64,000 nt of DNA, taken from contig CAZBZU010000004.1 of assembly GCA_964496495.1 (NCBI GenBank), forward strand, positions 62,001 through 126,000. The letters are read 5' to 3'. Shown here in pieces: positions 54,939 to 63,283 of this stretch; positions within the stretch are counted from its first letter, which is position 1; every line of letters starts with the position of its first letter. The stretch is from JASBRS01 sp964496495 (GTDB lineage: Bacteria > Deinococcota > Deinococci > Deinococcales > Trueperaceae). The notes under the pieces are model-generated. The model had not been told where the DNA came from. It ran no database searches and saw only the letters and a program-made list of their open reading frames with translations. Position numbers and translations under genes: made by a program.

Positions 54939-55862
54939 TCAGGGCGTCCTCATGTAACGCAGGAAGCGCACCGGCGACATGTCGGTCCGCAGCTTCGGCA
55001 GCAGCTCCAGCACCTTGGTGAACCCCACCTTGGGGCCGTCGAACACCGCGGCGTAGACGTCCAGCCCCTTCACCAGCGGCGCTCGGAAGGCGAAGGCGTC
55101 GATCTCCGAGCCGGCGCTCACCCGTTCCGGCCAGTTCGTGCCGCCGGACGGGATGCTGGACACCACGTACATGCGCGACTTGTTGGTGGCGAGGAAGAGC
55201 TGCGCCGCGTCCTGCGCCTTCGCCATGACGTAGCTGTCGATGCGCACCGCGCAGTCGCCCATGTGGCCGAGCACCGCCCTCGGCCCGTTCGCCAGGCTCA
55301 CGTCCTGGCGCGGCCGCAGCACGATCAGGCGGGGGTAGACGGTCCAGTTCCAGATGATCGCCCAGAAGGCGATGCGGTCGGGGTTCTGCGGATCTGAGGC
55401 GAGCAGGGCGGCCGGACGCACGGCCCGGGACACCTGCGCGAGCGCCGTTCCGGCGTCGCGGATCAGATCGCCAACGGTCTTCGGCGCAGCGACCTCCTGG
55501 TGTTGAACCTTGTACCATCCCTCGAAGCGACTCAGCATGGCGTTCCAGGTCTTGGCGTCGATGCTCGCCGGCGTCCAGCCGCCCGGAAGCAGGCGCCGCT
55601 CGGCCAGGTAGCGAACGTCGTCGGCATGGGGCGTGCCGGGAGCGACAGGGAGCTTGTCCACCTGCACCAGCGGCGGCAGGGCGGGCTCCACCAGCTTGAC
55701 CGCGCGCTCCAGGACCAACGCCGCGTCGATGCCGGTGGCGGGCCTGTCGATGCTGAGGTCGGTGAGGCCGTCGCGCAGCTCGGGCTGGCAGATCGGTGCG
55801 GCAGCGGCCGAGGCGGCGGCCAGCACCAGGAGGACCGTCAGGGCCAGGAAGATACGCCGCAT
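54939..55862 (-). CDS. Secreted protein of unknown function
   Basis: A 307-aa exported protein: the signal peptide MRRIFLALTVLLVLAAASAAAA is followed by PICQPELRDGLTDLSIDRP. I recognise no domain. There is a Trp-rich central segment (IAFWAIIWNWTVYPRL) and a conserved-looking C-terminal part (GLDVYAAVFDGPKVGFTKVLELLPKLRTDMSPVRFLRYM). It is leaderless in design: TTGCCG, 17 bp, TACACT, 6 nt, ATG on the minus strand. Ends 4 nt from pyrF. Confidence 0.65.
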   Translation of the reverse strand: MRRIFLALTVLLVLAAASAAAAPICQPELRDGLTDLSIDRPATGIDAALVLERAVKLVEPALPPLVQVDKLPVAPGTPHADDVRYLAERRLLPGGWTPASIDAKTWNAMLSRFEGWYKVQHQEVAAPKTVGDLIRDAGTALAQVSRAVRPAALLASDPQNPDRIAFWAIIWNWTVYPRLIVLRPRQDVSLANGPRAVLGHMGDCAVRIDSYVMAKAQDAAQLFLATNKSRMYVVSSIPSGGTNWPERVSAGSEIDAFAFRAPLVKGLDVYAAVFDGPKVGFTKVLELLPKLRTDMSPVRFLRYMRTP

Positions 55863-55868
55863 GGGGAG

Positions 55869-55897
55869 AGTGTATCGGGCTCCGTGGGAGCCGGCAA
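55869..55897 (-). promoter_or_regulatory. Promoter of leaderless secreted-protein gene
   Basis: Minus strand TTGCCG (plus 55892-55897), 17-bp spacer, TACACT (plus 55869-55874), then 6 nt to the ATG at 55862. Confidence 0.6.
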
Positions 55898-55911
55898 GCG
55901 TCTGACTACCT

Positions 55912-55950
55912 GCGCGGTCGGAAGGGCCGGAGCGGCCCTTCCGACCGCGC
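55912..55950 (-). terminator. Strong hairpin terminator
   Basis: An 18-bp perfect stem (55912-55929 with 55933-55950) and a GAG loop directly after the lipoprotein gene stop. No U-tract. Confidence 0.7.
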
Positions 55951-55955
55951 CTGGG

Positions 55956-56786
55956 TCACTGGAAGTTGGTGAAGAAGTACTCGCTCTGGTCCGACACGCC
56001 TGCGTAGCCGCTGGCCGAGACCACCTCGTAGTACCAGCCGGCGTACGCCGGGATGGTGTCGCCCGCGTAGTAGGGGCCGCCACGCTGGTTGCCGTTGCCG
56101 TCCACGATGTACACCGCCGGGTCGATGGCGGCCGAGGCCGCGTTGAAGTCCCAGCTGCCGGAGTCGGCGATGTACCAGTAGTCCACGTCCCCGATGGTCT
56201 CGAGAGCGCCGCTGTCCGAGCCGGTGGCGCTGCTCAGCACGGCGGTGGTGCCGAGGCGGGAGTTGTTGCGAGTCTCGTAGACGTCGCCGTAGGTGGTCCC
56301 GAAGACGTACAGATCCACGCCCGCGGTCGACCCCGTGGTGTTGGTCACCTCGAGGTAGTAGCGGCTGTCGGCCACCCGCACCAGCCCGCAGGGGCCGGCG
56401 CAGCTCTCGGTGGTGCTGATCGCGGCGCGGCCGAGGCCGCCGCTCGCGCCGACCGACGCCAGCGACAGCGCGCTCGTCCCCGACGCGAAGAAGGCGCTGG
56501 AGGCCGAGGAGATGATGGGCCGGCCGCTGCTGTCCATCACCAGCAGGGTCACGGGGCCGTCCGCCTCGGCGTGGAGCAAGGCGGTGGTGACGTTGCTCAT
56601 GCTCACGCGGTAGTCCACCGTCTCGTAGGGCGCGAGCGTGTCGCTGTAGTTGGGCGAGCCCTGGTACGAGGCGTCGGCGGTGACGGGGGTGGCGCTCGGA
56701 GGAGGACTGTAGCTGATGGTGACGGTGCAGGCGCCCAATCCTCCGACGATCAGGAGGAGCGCTGCGACAAGACCGAGTCGTTTCAT
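55956..56786 (-). CDS. Lipoprotein of unknown function
   Basis: A 276-aa predicted lipoprotein with signal and lipobox GGLGAC (Cys20). Ser/Thr/Gly-rich mature part; two segments (YSDTLAPYETVDYRVSMSNVTTALLHAEADGPVTLLVMDSSGRP and IGDVDYWYIADSGSWDFNAASAAIDPAVYIVDGNGN) look like beta-sandwich domains of the bacterial pre-peptidase C-terminal (PPC) type, which is a guess. GGAGG lies 7 nt before ATG 56786; TAGACT (plus 56806-56811) may be the -10. Confidence 0.65.
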   Translation of the reverse strand: MKRLGLVAALLLIVGGLGACTVTISYSPPPSATPVTADASYQGSPNYSDTLAPYETVDYRVSMSNVTTALLHAEADGPVTLLVMDSSGRPIISSASSAFFASGTSALSLASVGASGGLGRAAISTTESCAGPCGLVRVADSRYYLEVTNTTGSTAGVDLYVFGTTYGDVYETRNNSRLGTTAVLSSATGSDSGALETIGDVDYWYIADSGSWDFNAASAAIDPAVYIVDGNGNQRGGPYYAGDTIPAYAGWYYEVVSASGYAGVSDQSEYFFTNFQ

Positions 56787-56805
56787 ATCGTCGCCTCCTT
56801 CGCGC

Positions 56806-56811
56806 AGTCTA
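56806..56811 (-). promoter_or_regulatory. -10 box of the lipoprotein gene
   Basis: Minus strand TAGACT, about 20 nt before the ATG at 56786. Confidence 0.4.
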
Positions 56812-56889
56812 GACACGCGCCGCCGGCCGCGGGTGCGCGCACCTTCATGGTTCGCTCATCGCGCGGGCCGGGACCGCCGCCGGCGACGG

Positions 56890-58494
56890 CTACTCCAGCG
56901 ACATCAGGTAGGGGTAGAGGTCCGGCGCTCCGGCCAGGAGCTCGAGCTCGAGCCCCGGATGCGCCTCCCGTATCCGGCTGGCGACCGCTTCGGCCCGCTC
57001 CCGTCCGAGCGCGGCGCTGTAGAACAGCGTGGCGATCTCGAACGCCTCGGCACGCTCCTCGAGGAGCGCCAGCAGGCAGGCATCGGGGTCGCCGTCGGCG
57101 ACCTTGAGCCGGCCGTCGGCCAGGCCGATGTAGTCACCCGCCGACACCTCGACGTCCTCGATGGTGGCGCTACGGCTCGCCAGCGTGACCTCCAGCGTCC
57201 CCGACGCGTCCGCCGCCTCCTGCATGGTGGGCAGCAGCGCGTCCAGCGGCTCGCTCTCCTGGAACAGCACCGCCGCCGCCAGGCCCTGCCCCACGGTGCG
57301 GGTGGGAAGCACCGTCACGGACTTGTCGGGCACCAGCTCCTGGACCCGCTGGGCAGCCATCACGATGTTCTTGTTGTTGGGCATGACGATCACCTGCCCG
57401 GCGCCCACCGAACGAACGGCGTCGGCGATGTCCTGCACGCTCGGGTTGTCGGACTGGCCACCGCCCACCACGCGGGCGCCGAGGCTGCGGAACACGCGCG
57501 TCACACCGTAGCCACTCGACACCGTCACCAACGCCGTCTTGGGCGGCTCCGTCTCCTCGGGGTCGACGTCGGCGAGGATCTCGTGGTGCTGCTCGCTCAT
57601 GTCCTCGACCTTGGAGCGCACCATGGTGCCGTAGCGCGCCACGTCTGCCAGCAGCCGCTCGGGCTCCTCGGTATGGATGTGCCCCTTGACGTACCCTTCG
57701 GCGCCCACCACCAGCAGCGAGTCCCCATAGGGCTCCACCAGCTCCTGGATCTCGCGGGTCGACGCCGACACGCCGGAGAGCAGGAACTCGGTGCAGAAGC
57801 CGAAGCTCTGCTCCTTGAACTGGTGTTGCGCACGCTCGCTGACCTCTGGCGGCGGCGGCAGGTCGAGCCTGTCGAAGTAGGCGAGCAAGCCCTCCAGTAC
57901 CCGCACGAAGCCCTTGCCGCCGGCGTCCACCACGCCCGCCTGCATCAGGATGGGCAGCTGCTCCGGTGTGTGCTCCAGCGCCTCCCCCGCCGCCTCGAAG
58001 GCGGCGCGCAGCACCTCCAGCGGTGGCCGGGCCTTCGCCTTCTCCGCCGCCTGGGCCGCGCGCTTCACCACACTCAGGATGGTGCCCTCGACCGGCTTCA
58101 TGACCGCGTGGTAGGCGCTCTCCCTGCCTGCCCCGAGGGCGGCCGCCAGCTCGGCCCCAGCCAGCCGCGCGTGGCTCTTGACGCTCTCGCCGAAACCCTT
58201 GAGCACCTGCGAGAGGATGACGCCGGAGTTGCCGCGCGCGCCCAGCAGCGAGCCGTAGGCGAGGGCATGCGCGAAGTCCCGCATGCTGCGCGGGTTCTCG
58301 TCGGAGAGCTGCCGCCTCACCGACTGCATGGTGAGGTGCATGTTGGTGCCGGTGTCGCCGTCGGGCACGGGATAGACGTTGAGGGCGTTGACCTCGTCGA
58401 CGAACACGCCCAGCCACTCGGTGGCGAAGCTGAAGGCGTGGCTCAGCTCACGCGCCCCCAGCGTCTCCGGTTCCCTGGTGGCGACATCAGCCAC
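56890..58494 (-). CDS. DAK2-domain fatty acid kinase FakA-like protein
   Basis: A 534-aa protein with the DAK2/DhaL ATP-binding domain at the N-terminus (VYPVPDGDTGTNMHLTM with the metal-binding Asp residues, then SLLGARGNSGVILSQVLKGF) and the FakA C-terminal domain (GQVIVMPNNKNIVMAAQ). FakA phosphorylates fatty acids bound to a FakB carrier for phospholipid synthesis. It overlaps the upstream Asp23-like gene by 8 nt, the conserved asp23-fakA pairing seen in many bacteria. No fakB lies in the window. Confidence 0.88.
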   Translation of the reverse strand: MADVATREPETLGARELSHAFSFATEWLGVFVDEVNALNVYPVPDGDTGTNMHLTMQSVRRQLSDENPRSMRDFAHALAYGSLLGARGNSGVILSQVLKGFGESVKSHARLAGAELAAALGAGRESAYHAVMKPVEGTILSVVKRAAQAAEKAKARPPLEVLRAAFEAAGEALEHTPEQLPILMQAGVVDAGGKGFVRVLEGLLAYFDRLDLPPPPEVSERAQHQFKEQSFGFCTEFLLSGVSASTREIQELVEPYGDSLLVVGAEGYVKGHIHTEEPERLLADVARYGTMVRSKVEDMSEQHHEILADVDPEETEPPKTALVTVSSGYGVTRVFRSLGARVVGGGQSDNPSVQDIADAVRSVGAGQVIVMPNNKNIVMAAQRVQELVPDKSVTVLPTRTVGQGLAAAVLFQESEPLDALLPTMQEAADASGTLEVTLASRSATIEDVEVSAGDYIGLADGRLKVADGDPDACLLALLEERAEAFEIATLFYSAALGRERAEAVASRIREAHPGLELELLAGAPDLYPYLMSLE

Positions 58495-58888
58495 GGCTCA
58501 CCCCGTCCACGTGGACGCGCACGTCATCCAGGGCGATGCCGGCGAAGCGCGTGGCGGCGTAGCTGGCACGCTCGCGCACCGAGTCGGCCACGGCCGGGAT
58601 GTTCACGCCGTAGGCCACCACCACGTGGATGTCTACGTCGGCACGCGCCTCTCCGTGGGGGTGCTCGATGACGACCCCCTCGTCCACCTGCGACAGGCCC
58701 AGCACCCGGCGGAGGCCCTCGCCGATGCTCGCCGGCGCCATCCCCACCACGCCCGGCACCTCGTGGGCCGCCAGGCCCAGGATGGATGCCAGCGCCCCGT
58801 CGGACACGCGCACCCGGTCGATCTCGCGCGCCGCGCTCTTGCGCTTGCCGCCGTGGGGCGCCCCTTGGGCGGGCTTGCCTTCCTCCAC
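58487..58888 (-). CDS. Asp23/Gls24 family protein (second copy)
   Basis: A 133-aa member with VRVSDGALASILGLAAHEVPGVVGM and VDIHVVVAYGVNIPAVADSVRERASYAATRFAGIALDDVRVHVDGV. It pairs with the FakA-like gene downstream. GTG 58888 has GGAGG 8 nt upstream. TAGAAT at plus 58959-58964 may be the -10, leaving a 65-nt leader. The first copy is at 14199-14543. Confidence 0.87.
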   Translation of the reverse strand: MEEGKPAQGAPHGGKRKSAAREIDRVRVSDGALASILGLAAHEVPGVVGMAPASIGEGLRRVLGLSQVDEGVVIEHPHGEARADVDIHVVVAYGVNIPAVADSVRERASYAATRFAGIALDDVRVHVDGVSRG

Positions 58889-58958
58889 CTGACGTCCCTC
58901 CAGTCATGCACCACCACCGAGGCCTGCCTGGGTGGCGGATCCCTTGCCTCGTCAGGGC

Positions 58959-58964
58959 ATTCTA
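58959..58964 (-). promoter_or_regulatory. -10 box of the asp23-fakA operon
   Basis: Minus strand TAGAAT in the 136-bp gap after the DUF503 gene; -35 not clear. Confidence 0.4.
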
Positions 58965-59024
58965 GCCCGTCACGGGCGCCCTTCCCGTGGCTTCCACCGC
59001 ACCCCGGCTAGTGGGATGGCAACG

Positions 59025-59333
59025 TCATTCGGCGTCCCACACGTCGATGTCGAGCCGGGAGCTGCGCACCCTCAGTCCGCGCTGCTCCACCAGGGCGAGC
59101 GCGCGCCCCAGCGTGCGCTCGAGCCACTCGCGATCGTTGCTGATGGCGCTGACGCCGATGCGCTCCCAGTCGTGCGACTCGAGCCCGGCCAGGCGAGCCA
59201 CCGACACCGGGAAGCGCGCCTTCAGCCGCTCCGTGACCGGCAACAGCATCGCCCGCTTGCCCTTGAGGCTGCCGGCACCGGTGGTGTCGACCGTGACCAG
59301 CAGGACGCCCACGTAGACGGTGGCCCCGGCCAC
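59025..59333 (-). CDS. DUF503 family protein (YlxP-like)
   Basis: A 102-aa protein of the DUF503 family: VYVGVLLVTVDTTGAGSLKGKRAMLLPVTERLKARFPVSVARLAGLESHDWERIGVSAISND. It adopts a ferredoxin-like fold in solved relatives, and is often found near rbfA/infB, which is not the case here. Function unknown. It starts 2 nt after the HMA-like gene. Confidence 0.85.
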   Translation of the reverse strand: MAGATVYVGVLLVTVDTTGAGSLKGKRAMLLPVTERLKARFPVSVARLAGLESHDWERIGVSAISNDREWLERTLGRALALVEQRGLRVRSSRLDIDVWDAE

Positions 59334-59335
59334 CC

Positions 59336-59560
59336 CTACTCCATGCCCGCCAGGAAGCCGATGCGCCTCAGCGCGCGGATCAGGTCCATCACCGTCACCT
59401 CGGCGGCATCGTACTCGACCGCCACCTGGCGATCGGGGCTGGCCTCGGCGGCGAGCACGCCGCGAACGGCCCGCAGGGTGGCTTCCACCCGGCCGCGGCT
59501 GTCGGCCGTGTCCATGCCGCGCACGCCCAGCAGCACCCGCGCCGCGGACCGTTCAGCCAT
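59336..59560 (-). CDS. HMA-fold protein lacking the metal-binding CxxC
   Basis: A 74-aa ferredoxin-like protein laid out like a heavy-metal-associated domain: beta strand VLLGVRGMDTADSRGRVEATLRAVRGVLAAEASPDRQVAVEYDAAEVTVMDLIRALRRIGF. The usual GMxCxxC reads GMDTADS, so both Cys are gone and it cannot bind Cu or other metals in the normal way. It overlaps the previous gene by 8 nt and nearly abuts DUF503, another ferredoxin-like small protein. Confidence 0.6.
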   Translation of the reverse strand: MAERSAARVLLGVRGMDTADSRGRVEATLRAVRGVLAAEASPDRQVAVEYDAAEVTVMDLIRALRRIGFLAGME

Positions 59561-60038
59561 GCTCGCCCTCCGTCCGCTCGGCCCCCCCGGTACGCGCAGC
59601 CACCGTCCTCGCGCGCGAGCCCAGGTAGCGCGCGAACAGCGCTGCCGGCACCCGCGCGTAGGACTCGGCGGTCAGCGCCTCGGCGGCGTCGTCGCTTCCC
59701 GGCAGCTCCACCCGTATGTCGTAGATGCCTGCGTCGTAGGCGCTCTTGGTGAGGGCCCGCAGAAGGGCCCTCACGGCCTTGCCGTCGCCCGGCGGCGGCG
59801 TCGCCAGGCGCGAGGCGAAGACCGCCGCCCGCTCGCCGTCGAAGAGCGGCTGGGCCAGCACGAAGCCGAGCACGCGCCCGCTCCCCTCCGCCACGAAGGC
59901 GTGGCCGGTGCGAGCGAAGAACCGGAGGCTGGCCTCCGAGGCTCGCGGTTCGAGCCCGTGGGCACGCGCGTAGGCGCGGTCGATGGCAGCGATGGCCGGC
60001 GCGTCCTCGGCCTCCAGCGGCCTGGCGTGTGTGTCCAC
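59553..60038 (-). CDS. GNAT-like protein (DUF1999-like)
   Basis: A 161-aa protein with a GNAT-like N-terminus (ARPLEAEDAPAIAAIDRAYARAHGLEPR) and strand VAEGSGRVLGFVLAQPLFDGERAAVFA; the pyrophosphate loop is not canonical. It resembles a group I recall as DUF1999, found mainly in Thermus and Deinococcus, but I cannot verify this. GTG start 60038. TAGAAT (plus 60123-60128) may be the -10. Confidence 0.5.
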   Translation of the reverse strand: MDTHARPLEAEDAPAIAAIDRAYARAHGLEPRASEASLRFFARTGHAFVAEGSGRVLGFVLAQPLFDGERAAVFASRLATPPPGDGKAVRALLRALTKSAYDAGIYDIRVELPGSDDAAEALTAESYARVPAALFARYLGSRARTVAARTGGAERTEGEHG

Positions 60039-60122
60039 CTGCCGGAGCGCTCCCTTCCTCTTGCAGCCGGCGCACGCTCGCGATCTCGGAGCTGCTCGGA
60101 GCGCGTTCCTGCCGTCTCCGCC

Positions 60123-60128
60123 ATTCTA
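60123..60128 (-). promoter_or_regulatory. Candidate -10 box for the GNAT-HMA-DUF503 group
   Basis: Minus strand TAGAAT in the 97-bp gap after truA; leader about 78 nt. Confidence 0.35.
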
Positions 60129-60135
60129 CGGCGGG

Positions 60136-60957
60136 CTACAGCACCAGCCCCCGCACGGCGGCCTCGGAGCGCTCGCGGTCCCAGGGAAGGTACCCGGCCT
60201 CGACGAAGTAGAGCCCCCACGGCGCGACGTTGTGACCGGCACGCGTCCGGTCGCGAGCCGCCAGCAGCCCGGGCAGCTCCTCCGGGCGCAGCTTGCCCTT
60301 CCCGACCCACAGCAGCGTCCCCACCATGGTGCGCACCATGCCCCGCAGGAAGCCGTCGGCGGCCACGTGCAGGCGCAGCTCCCCGTCCGCCTCGCCCGCC
60401 TCGCCGATGCTGTCGCGCAGCTCGCACAGCAGCACGGTGCGCTCGCGGCTGCGGGTCTCGCGCGTCGCGAAGCTGGAGAAGTCGTGGGTGCCGACGAGGG
60501 CCTCGGCGGCGTCCTGCATGGCCGCCACGTCCAGCCGGCGGAAGACGCTCAGCACGCGGCGGCGCTGCAGCGCCACGCCGCGAGGGTCGTCGCGCCGGAC
60601 GCGCAGGCGGTAGAGGTAGCGCCGGTAACGGCAGTCGAACTGAGCGTGGAAGTCCGGGTCGCTGGTGGCGACCCTCAGCACGCCCACGTCCCGCGGCAGG
60701 TGGGCGTTCAGCGCGAGCCGCAACTTGTCGTCGGGGATGTCGCTGCCGGTGTCGACGTGGGCGACCATCGCCAGGGCGTGGACGCCCGCGTCGGTGCGGC
60801 CGGCGGCCACGACGCTGCCGTGGCCGCCCGGGAGGCGCGCGAAGGCCGACTCCAACGCCCCCTGGACGGTGCGCTCGCCGCCCGCTTGACGTTGCCACCC
60901 CAGGAACTCGGTGCCGTCGTACTCCAGCGTCAGCCGCAGCCGGCGCACGGCGCTCAC
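60136..60957 (-). CDS. truA: tRNA pseudouridine(38-40) synthase TruA
   Basis: Makes pseudouridine at positions 38-40 of tRNAs. The 273-aa protein has the opening LRLTLEYDGTEFLGWQRQ, catalytic Asp56 in AAGRTDAGVHA, YRRYLYRL and the C-terminal FLRGMVRTMVGTLLWVGKGKL with GLYFVEAGY. GTG 60957 overlaps the PAP2 gene stop (GTGA). The very long open frame that continues upstream is an artefact of high GC. Confidence 0.95.
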   Translation of the reverse strand: MSAVRRLRLTLEYDGTEFLGWQRQAGGERTVQGALESAFARLPGGHGSVVAAGRTDAGVHALAMVAHVDTGSDIPDDKLRLALNAHLPRDVGVLRVATSDPDFHAQFDCRYRRYLYRLRVRRDDPRGVALQRRRVLSVFRRLDVAAMQDAAEALVGTHDFSSFATRETRSRERTVLLCELRDSIGEAGEADGELRLHVAADGFLRGMVRTMVGTLLWVGKGKLRPEELPGLLAARDRTRAGHNVAPWGLYFVEAGYLPWDRERSEAAVRGLVL

Positions 60958-61811
60958 GCGCCGTGGCCGGGTGCGAGGCGCAGCGCGCGACCCAGCACGG
61001 GCACCAGCATGGTGCCCGTGAGCCCCACCAGCAGGTAGCGCGCGAAGGCGATCAGGGGGGCGTGACGGACCGCGTCCGGCACCACGGCGCCGCTGCCGAG
61101 CTGCACGGCGAAGACCAGTGCCAACCCGAGCAGGGACAGCAGCAGGCGCCCGAGCCACGGCCCGACGGTGGTGTGCCGGACGAGCTCCGGCCCTACCAGG
61201 AAGGCGGCCAGCGCTCCCAGCAGCGCGCCCGAGTCGGGCGTCGGCAGCAGCAGGTGGACGGCGAGCGGCACGCCGACCCCGGCCACCACCACGACCACGC
61301 GGGAGGCCTCGAGGCGCACGCGGTCGATGGTGGTGGCGATGACGAGCACCGCCGCGCCGATCAAGATGCCGCCGTAGACGTCGACGGGAAGGTGAACGCC
61401 GAGGTAGAGCCGTGACAGCGACACCAGCACGATCAGCAGCAGGGCCACCACGGTCAGCCAGGGGCGCCGCCCGTAGAGCGCCGCCAGGCCCCAGAACATG
61501 GTGCTCCCCTGAGCGTGGCCCGACGGGAAGCCGTTGCCCTTGGCGGTCGCCAGCGCTGCCTGGGAGCGAAGCACGCCCGGGTCCAGCTGGAAGGGGCGCT
61601 GGGTGTGCGCCAGCGCCTTGAGCTGCTCGTTGAGGTAGAAGCCGGCCAGGAAGTACACCGCCAGCCGCCGCCCCAGCCGTGCGTCGACGCCGATGTAGGC
61701 GACGAGGAGCAGCACCACGTAGGCCTGTTCGGATCCGAGGTAGGTGACGATGAGCGCCAGCCGGTCGAGCGGCGGGCTGGCGACGGACTGCAGCGCGTGG
61801 ATGACCTCCAT
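60954..61811 (-). CDS. PAP2 superfamily phosphatase
   Basis: A 285-aa membrane phosphatase with all three PAP2 motifs: KALAHTQRPF (KxxxxxxRP), FPSGHAQ (PSGH) and SRLYLGVHLPVDVYGG (SRxxxxxHxxxD). Extra C-terminal helices extend it past the core. Such enzymes dephosphorylate lipid phosphates such as undecaprenyl pyrophosphate or phosphatidate. GGAGG lies 5 nt before the ATG; TAGAAT at plus 61878-61883 may be the -10. Heads the group with truA. Confidence 0.9.
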   Translation of the reverse strand: MEVIHALQSVASPPLDRLALIVTYLGSEQAYVVLLLVAYIGVDARLGRRLAVYFLAGFYLNEQLKALAHTQRPFQLDPGVLRSQAALATAKGNGFPSGHAQGSTMFWGLAALYGRRPWLTVVALLLIVLVSLSRLYLGVHLPVDVYGGILIGAAVLVIATTIDRVRLEASRVVVVVAGVGVPLAVHLLLPTPDSGALLGALAAFLVGPELVRHTTVGPWLGRLLLSLLGLALVFAVQLGSGAVVPDAVRHAPLIAFARYLLVGLTGTMLVPVLGRALRLAPGHGA

Positions 61812-61877
61812 GACGCCTCCGGGCGGGGCGCGGGCCGCGGGCGCCGCGCGCCGGCGCGGGGCTGCGCCACGTCCGGG

Positions 61878-61883
61878 ATTCTA
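61878..61883 (-). promoter_or_regulatory. -10 box of the PAP2-truA operon
   Basis: Minus strand TAGAAT, about 67 nt before the ATG at 61811. Confidence 0.4.
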
Positions 61884-61971
61884 ACAGCCGCTCCGACGCG
61901 CCGGCACCAGCGGGCGGCGCCTCGCCAGCCCGCGCATTGCGGCCCGCCGGCCGGCGTGCGAGCATGGCGCC

Positions 61972-63282
61972 ATGAACACGGGTACGTCCGAAGAGCTGTT
62001 CGCGCGCGCGCAGCGCGTCACGCCCGGCGGCGTCAACTCGCCCGTCCGCGCCTTCGGCTCGGTCGGCGGCACGCCCCGCTTCGCCCGCGCCGGCCGCGGC
62101 TGCACCATCACCGACGTCGACGGCAACGACTACGTCGACATGGTGGGATCGTGGGGGCCGCTGCTGCTCGGCCACGCCCACCCGGAGGTGCTGGCCGCGC
62201 TGCGGGAAGCGCTGCCGGCCGGCACCTCCTTCGGCGCTCCGACGGAGGCCGAGGTGATGCTCGCCGAGGCCGTGCTGGAGCGCGTGCCGCAGGCGGCTGC
62301 TGTCAGGCTCGTCAACTCGGGCACCGAGGCGACCATGAGCGCCATCCGCTTGGCGCGGGGCGCAACCGGCCGCGACCTCCTGGTCAAGTTCGCCGGCAAC
62401 TACCACGGTCACGCCGACAGCCTGCTGGTGGCCGCGGGGTCGGGCGCGCTGACGACCGGAGTGCCGTCCAGCGCCGGGGTGCCGGCGGGAGCGGCGGCCG
62501 ACACGCTGGTGGCGCGCTACAACGACGGCGAGGCTCTGGCGCGGCTGTTCCGGGAACACGGCGGGGCCATCGCCGCGGTCATCGTGGAGCCGGTGGCAGG
62601 CAACATGGGGGTGGTGCCGCCGGCGCCCGGCTTCCTGGAGGCGATAAGGGCGCTCACGCGCGAGCACGGCGCCGCGATGATCGTCGACGAGGTGATGACG
62701 GGCTTCCGGCTGGCCCGCGGCGGCGCCGTGGAGCGCTACGACCTCGAGCCCGACCTGGTGACCTGGGGCAAGGTGGTGGGCGGTGGCCTGCCGGTCGGCG
62801 CCTACGGCGGCAGGGAGGCCCTGATGCAGCAGGTGTCGCCGCTCGGGCCCGTGTACCAGGCGGGCACGCTGTCCGGCAACCCGCTGGCGATGGCGGCGGG
62901 CCTGGCGACGCTGCGCGCGATCGACGGGGCCGCCGACGTCTACCAGGTCCTGGAGGCCCGCGGGCGCCGGCTCGAGGACGGTCTCGTCGCAGCAGCGGCC
63001 GCCGCCGGGGTGCCGGTCCGGGTGAACCGCGTCGGCTCCATGCTGACGGTGTTCTTCACCCCCGGCCAGGACGCGAGGGTGCGCGACTTCGAGGGTGCCG
63101 CCGCCTGCGACGTGGGGGCCTTCGGGCGCTGGTTCCACGGGCTGCTCGCGCGCGGGGTGTGGTGGCCGCCGAGCCAGTTCGAGGCCGCCTTCCTCTCCTA
63201 CGCACACGGTCCGGCGGACGTCGACGCCGTGGTGGAGGCCGCCGCCGCCGCCTTCGAGGACGTGGCGGCCGGAGCAGGCTGA
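61972..63282 (+). CDS. hemL: Glutamate-1-semialdehyde 2,1-aminomutase HemL
   Basis: Converts glutamate-1-semialdehyde to 5-aminolevulinate in the C5 heme pathway. The 436-aa PLP enzyme begins SEELFARAQRVTPGGVNSPVRAF, has the PLP Lys267 in LVTWGKVVGGGLPVGAYGG and the aspartate in MIVDEVMTGFRL. No clear Shine-Dalgarno or -10 found. It is followed within 1 nt by mnmE. Confidence 0.96.
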   Translation: MNTGTSEELFARAQRVTPGGVNSPVRAFGSVGGTPRFARAGRGCTITDVDGNDYVDMVGSWGPLLLGHAHPEVLAALREALPAGTSFGAPTEAEVMLAEAVLERVPQAAAVRLVNSGTEATMSAIRLARGATGRDLLVKFAGNYHGHADSLLVAAGSGALTTGVPSSAGVPAGAAADTLVARYNDGEALARLFREHGGAIAAVIVEPVAGNMGVVPPAPGFLEAIRALTREHGAAMIVDEVMTGFRLARGGAVERYDLEPDLVTWGKVVGGGLPVGAYGGREALMQQVSPLGPVYQAGTLSGNPLAMAAGLATLRAIDGAADVYQVLEARGRRLEDGLVAAAAAAGVPVRVNRVGSMLTVFFTPGQDARVRDFEGAAACDVGAFGRWFHGLLARGVWWPPSQFEAAFLSYAHGPADVDAVVEAAAAAFEDVAAGAG

Positions 63283-63283
63283 C

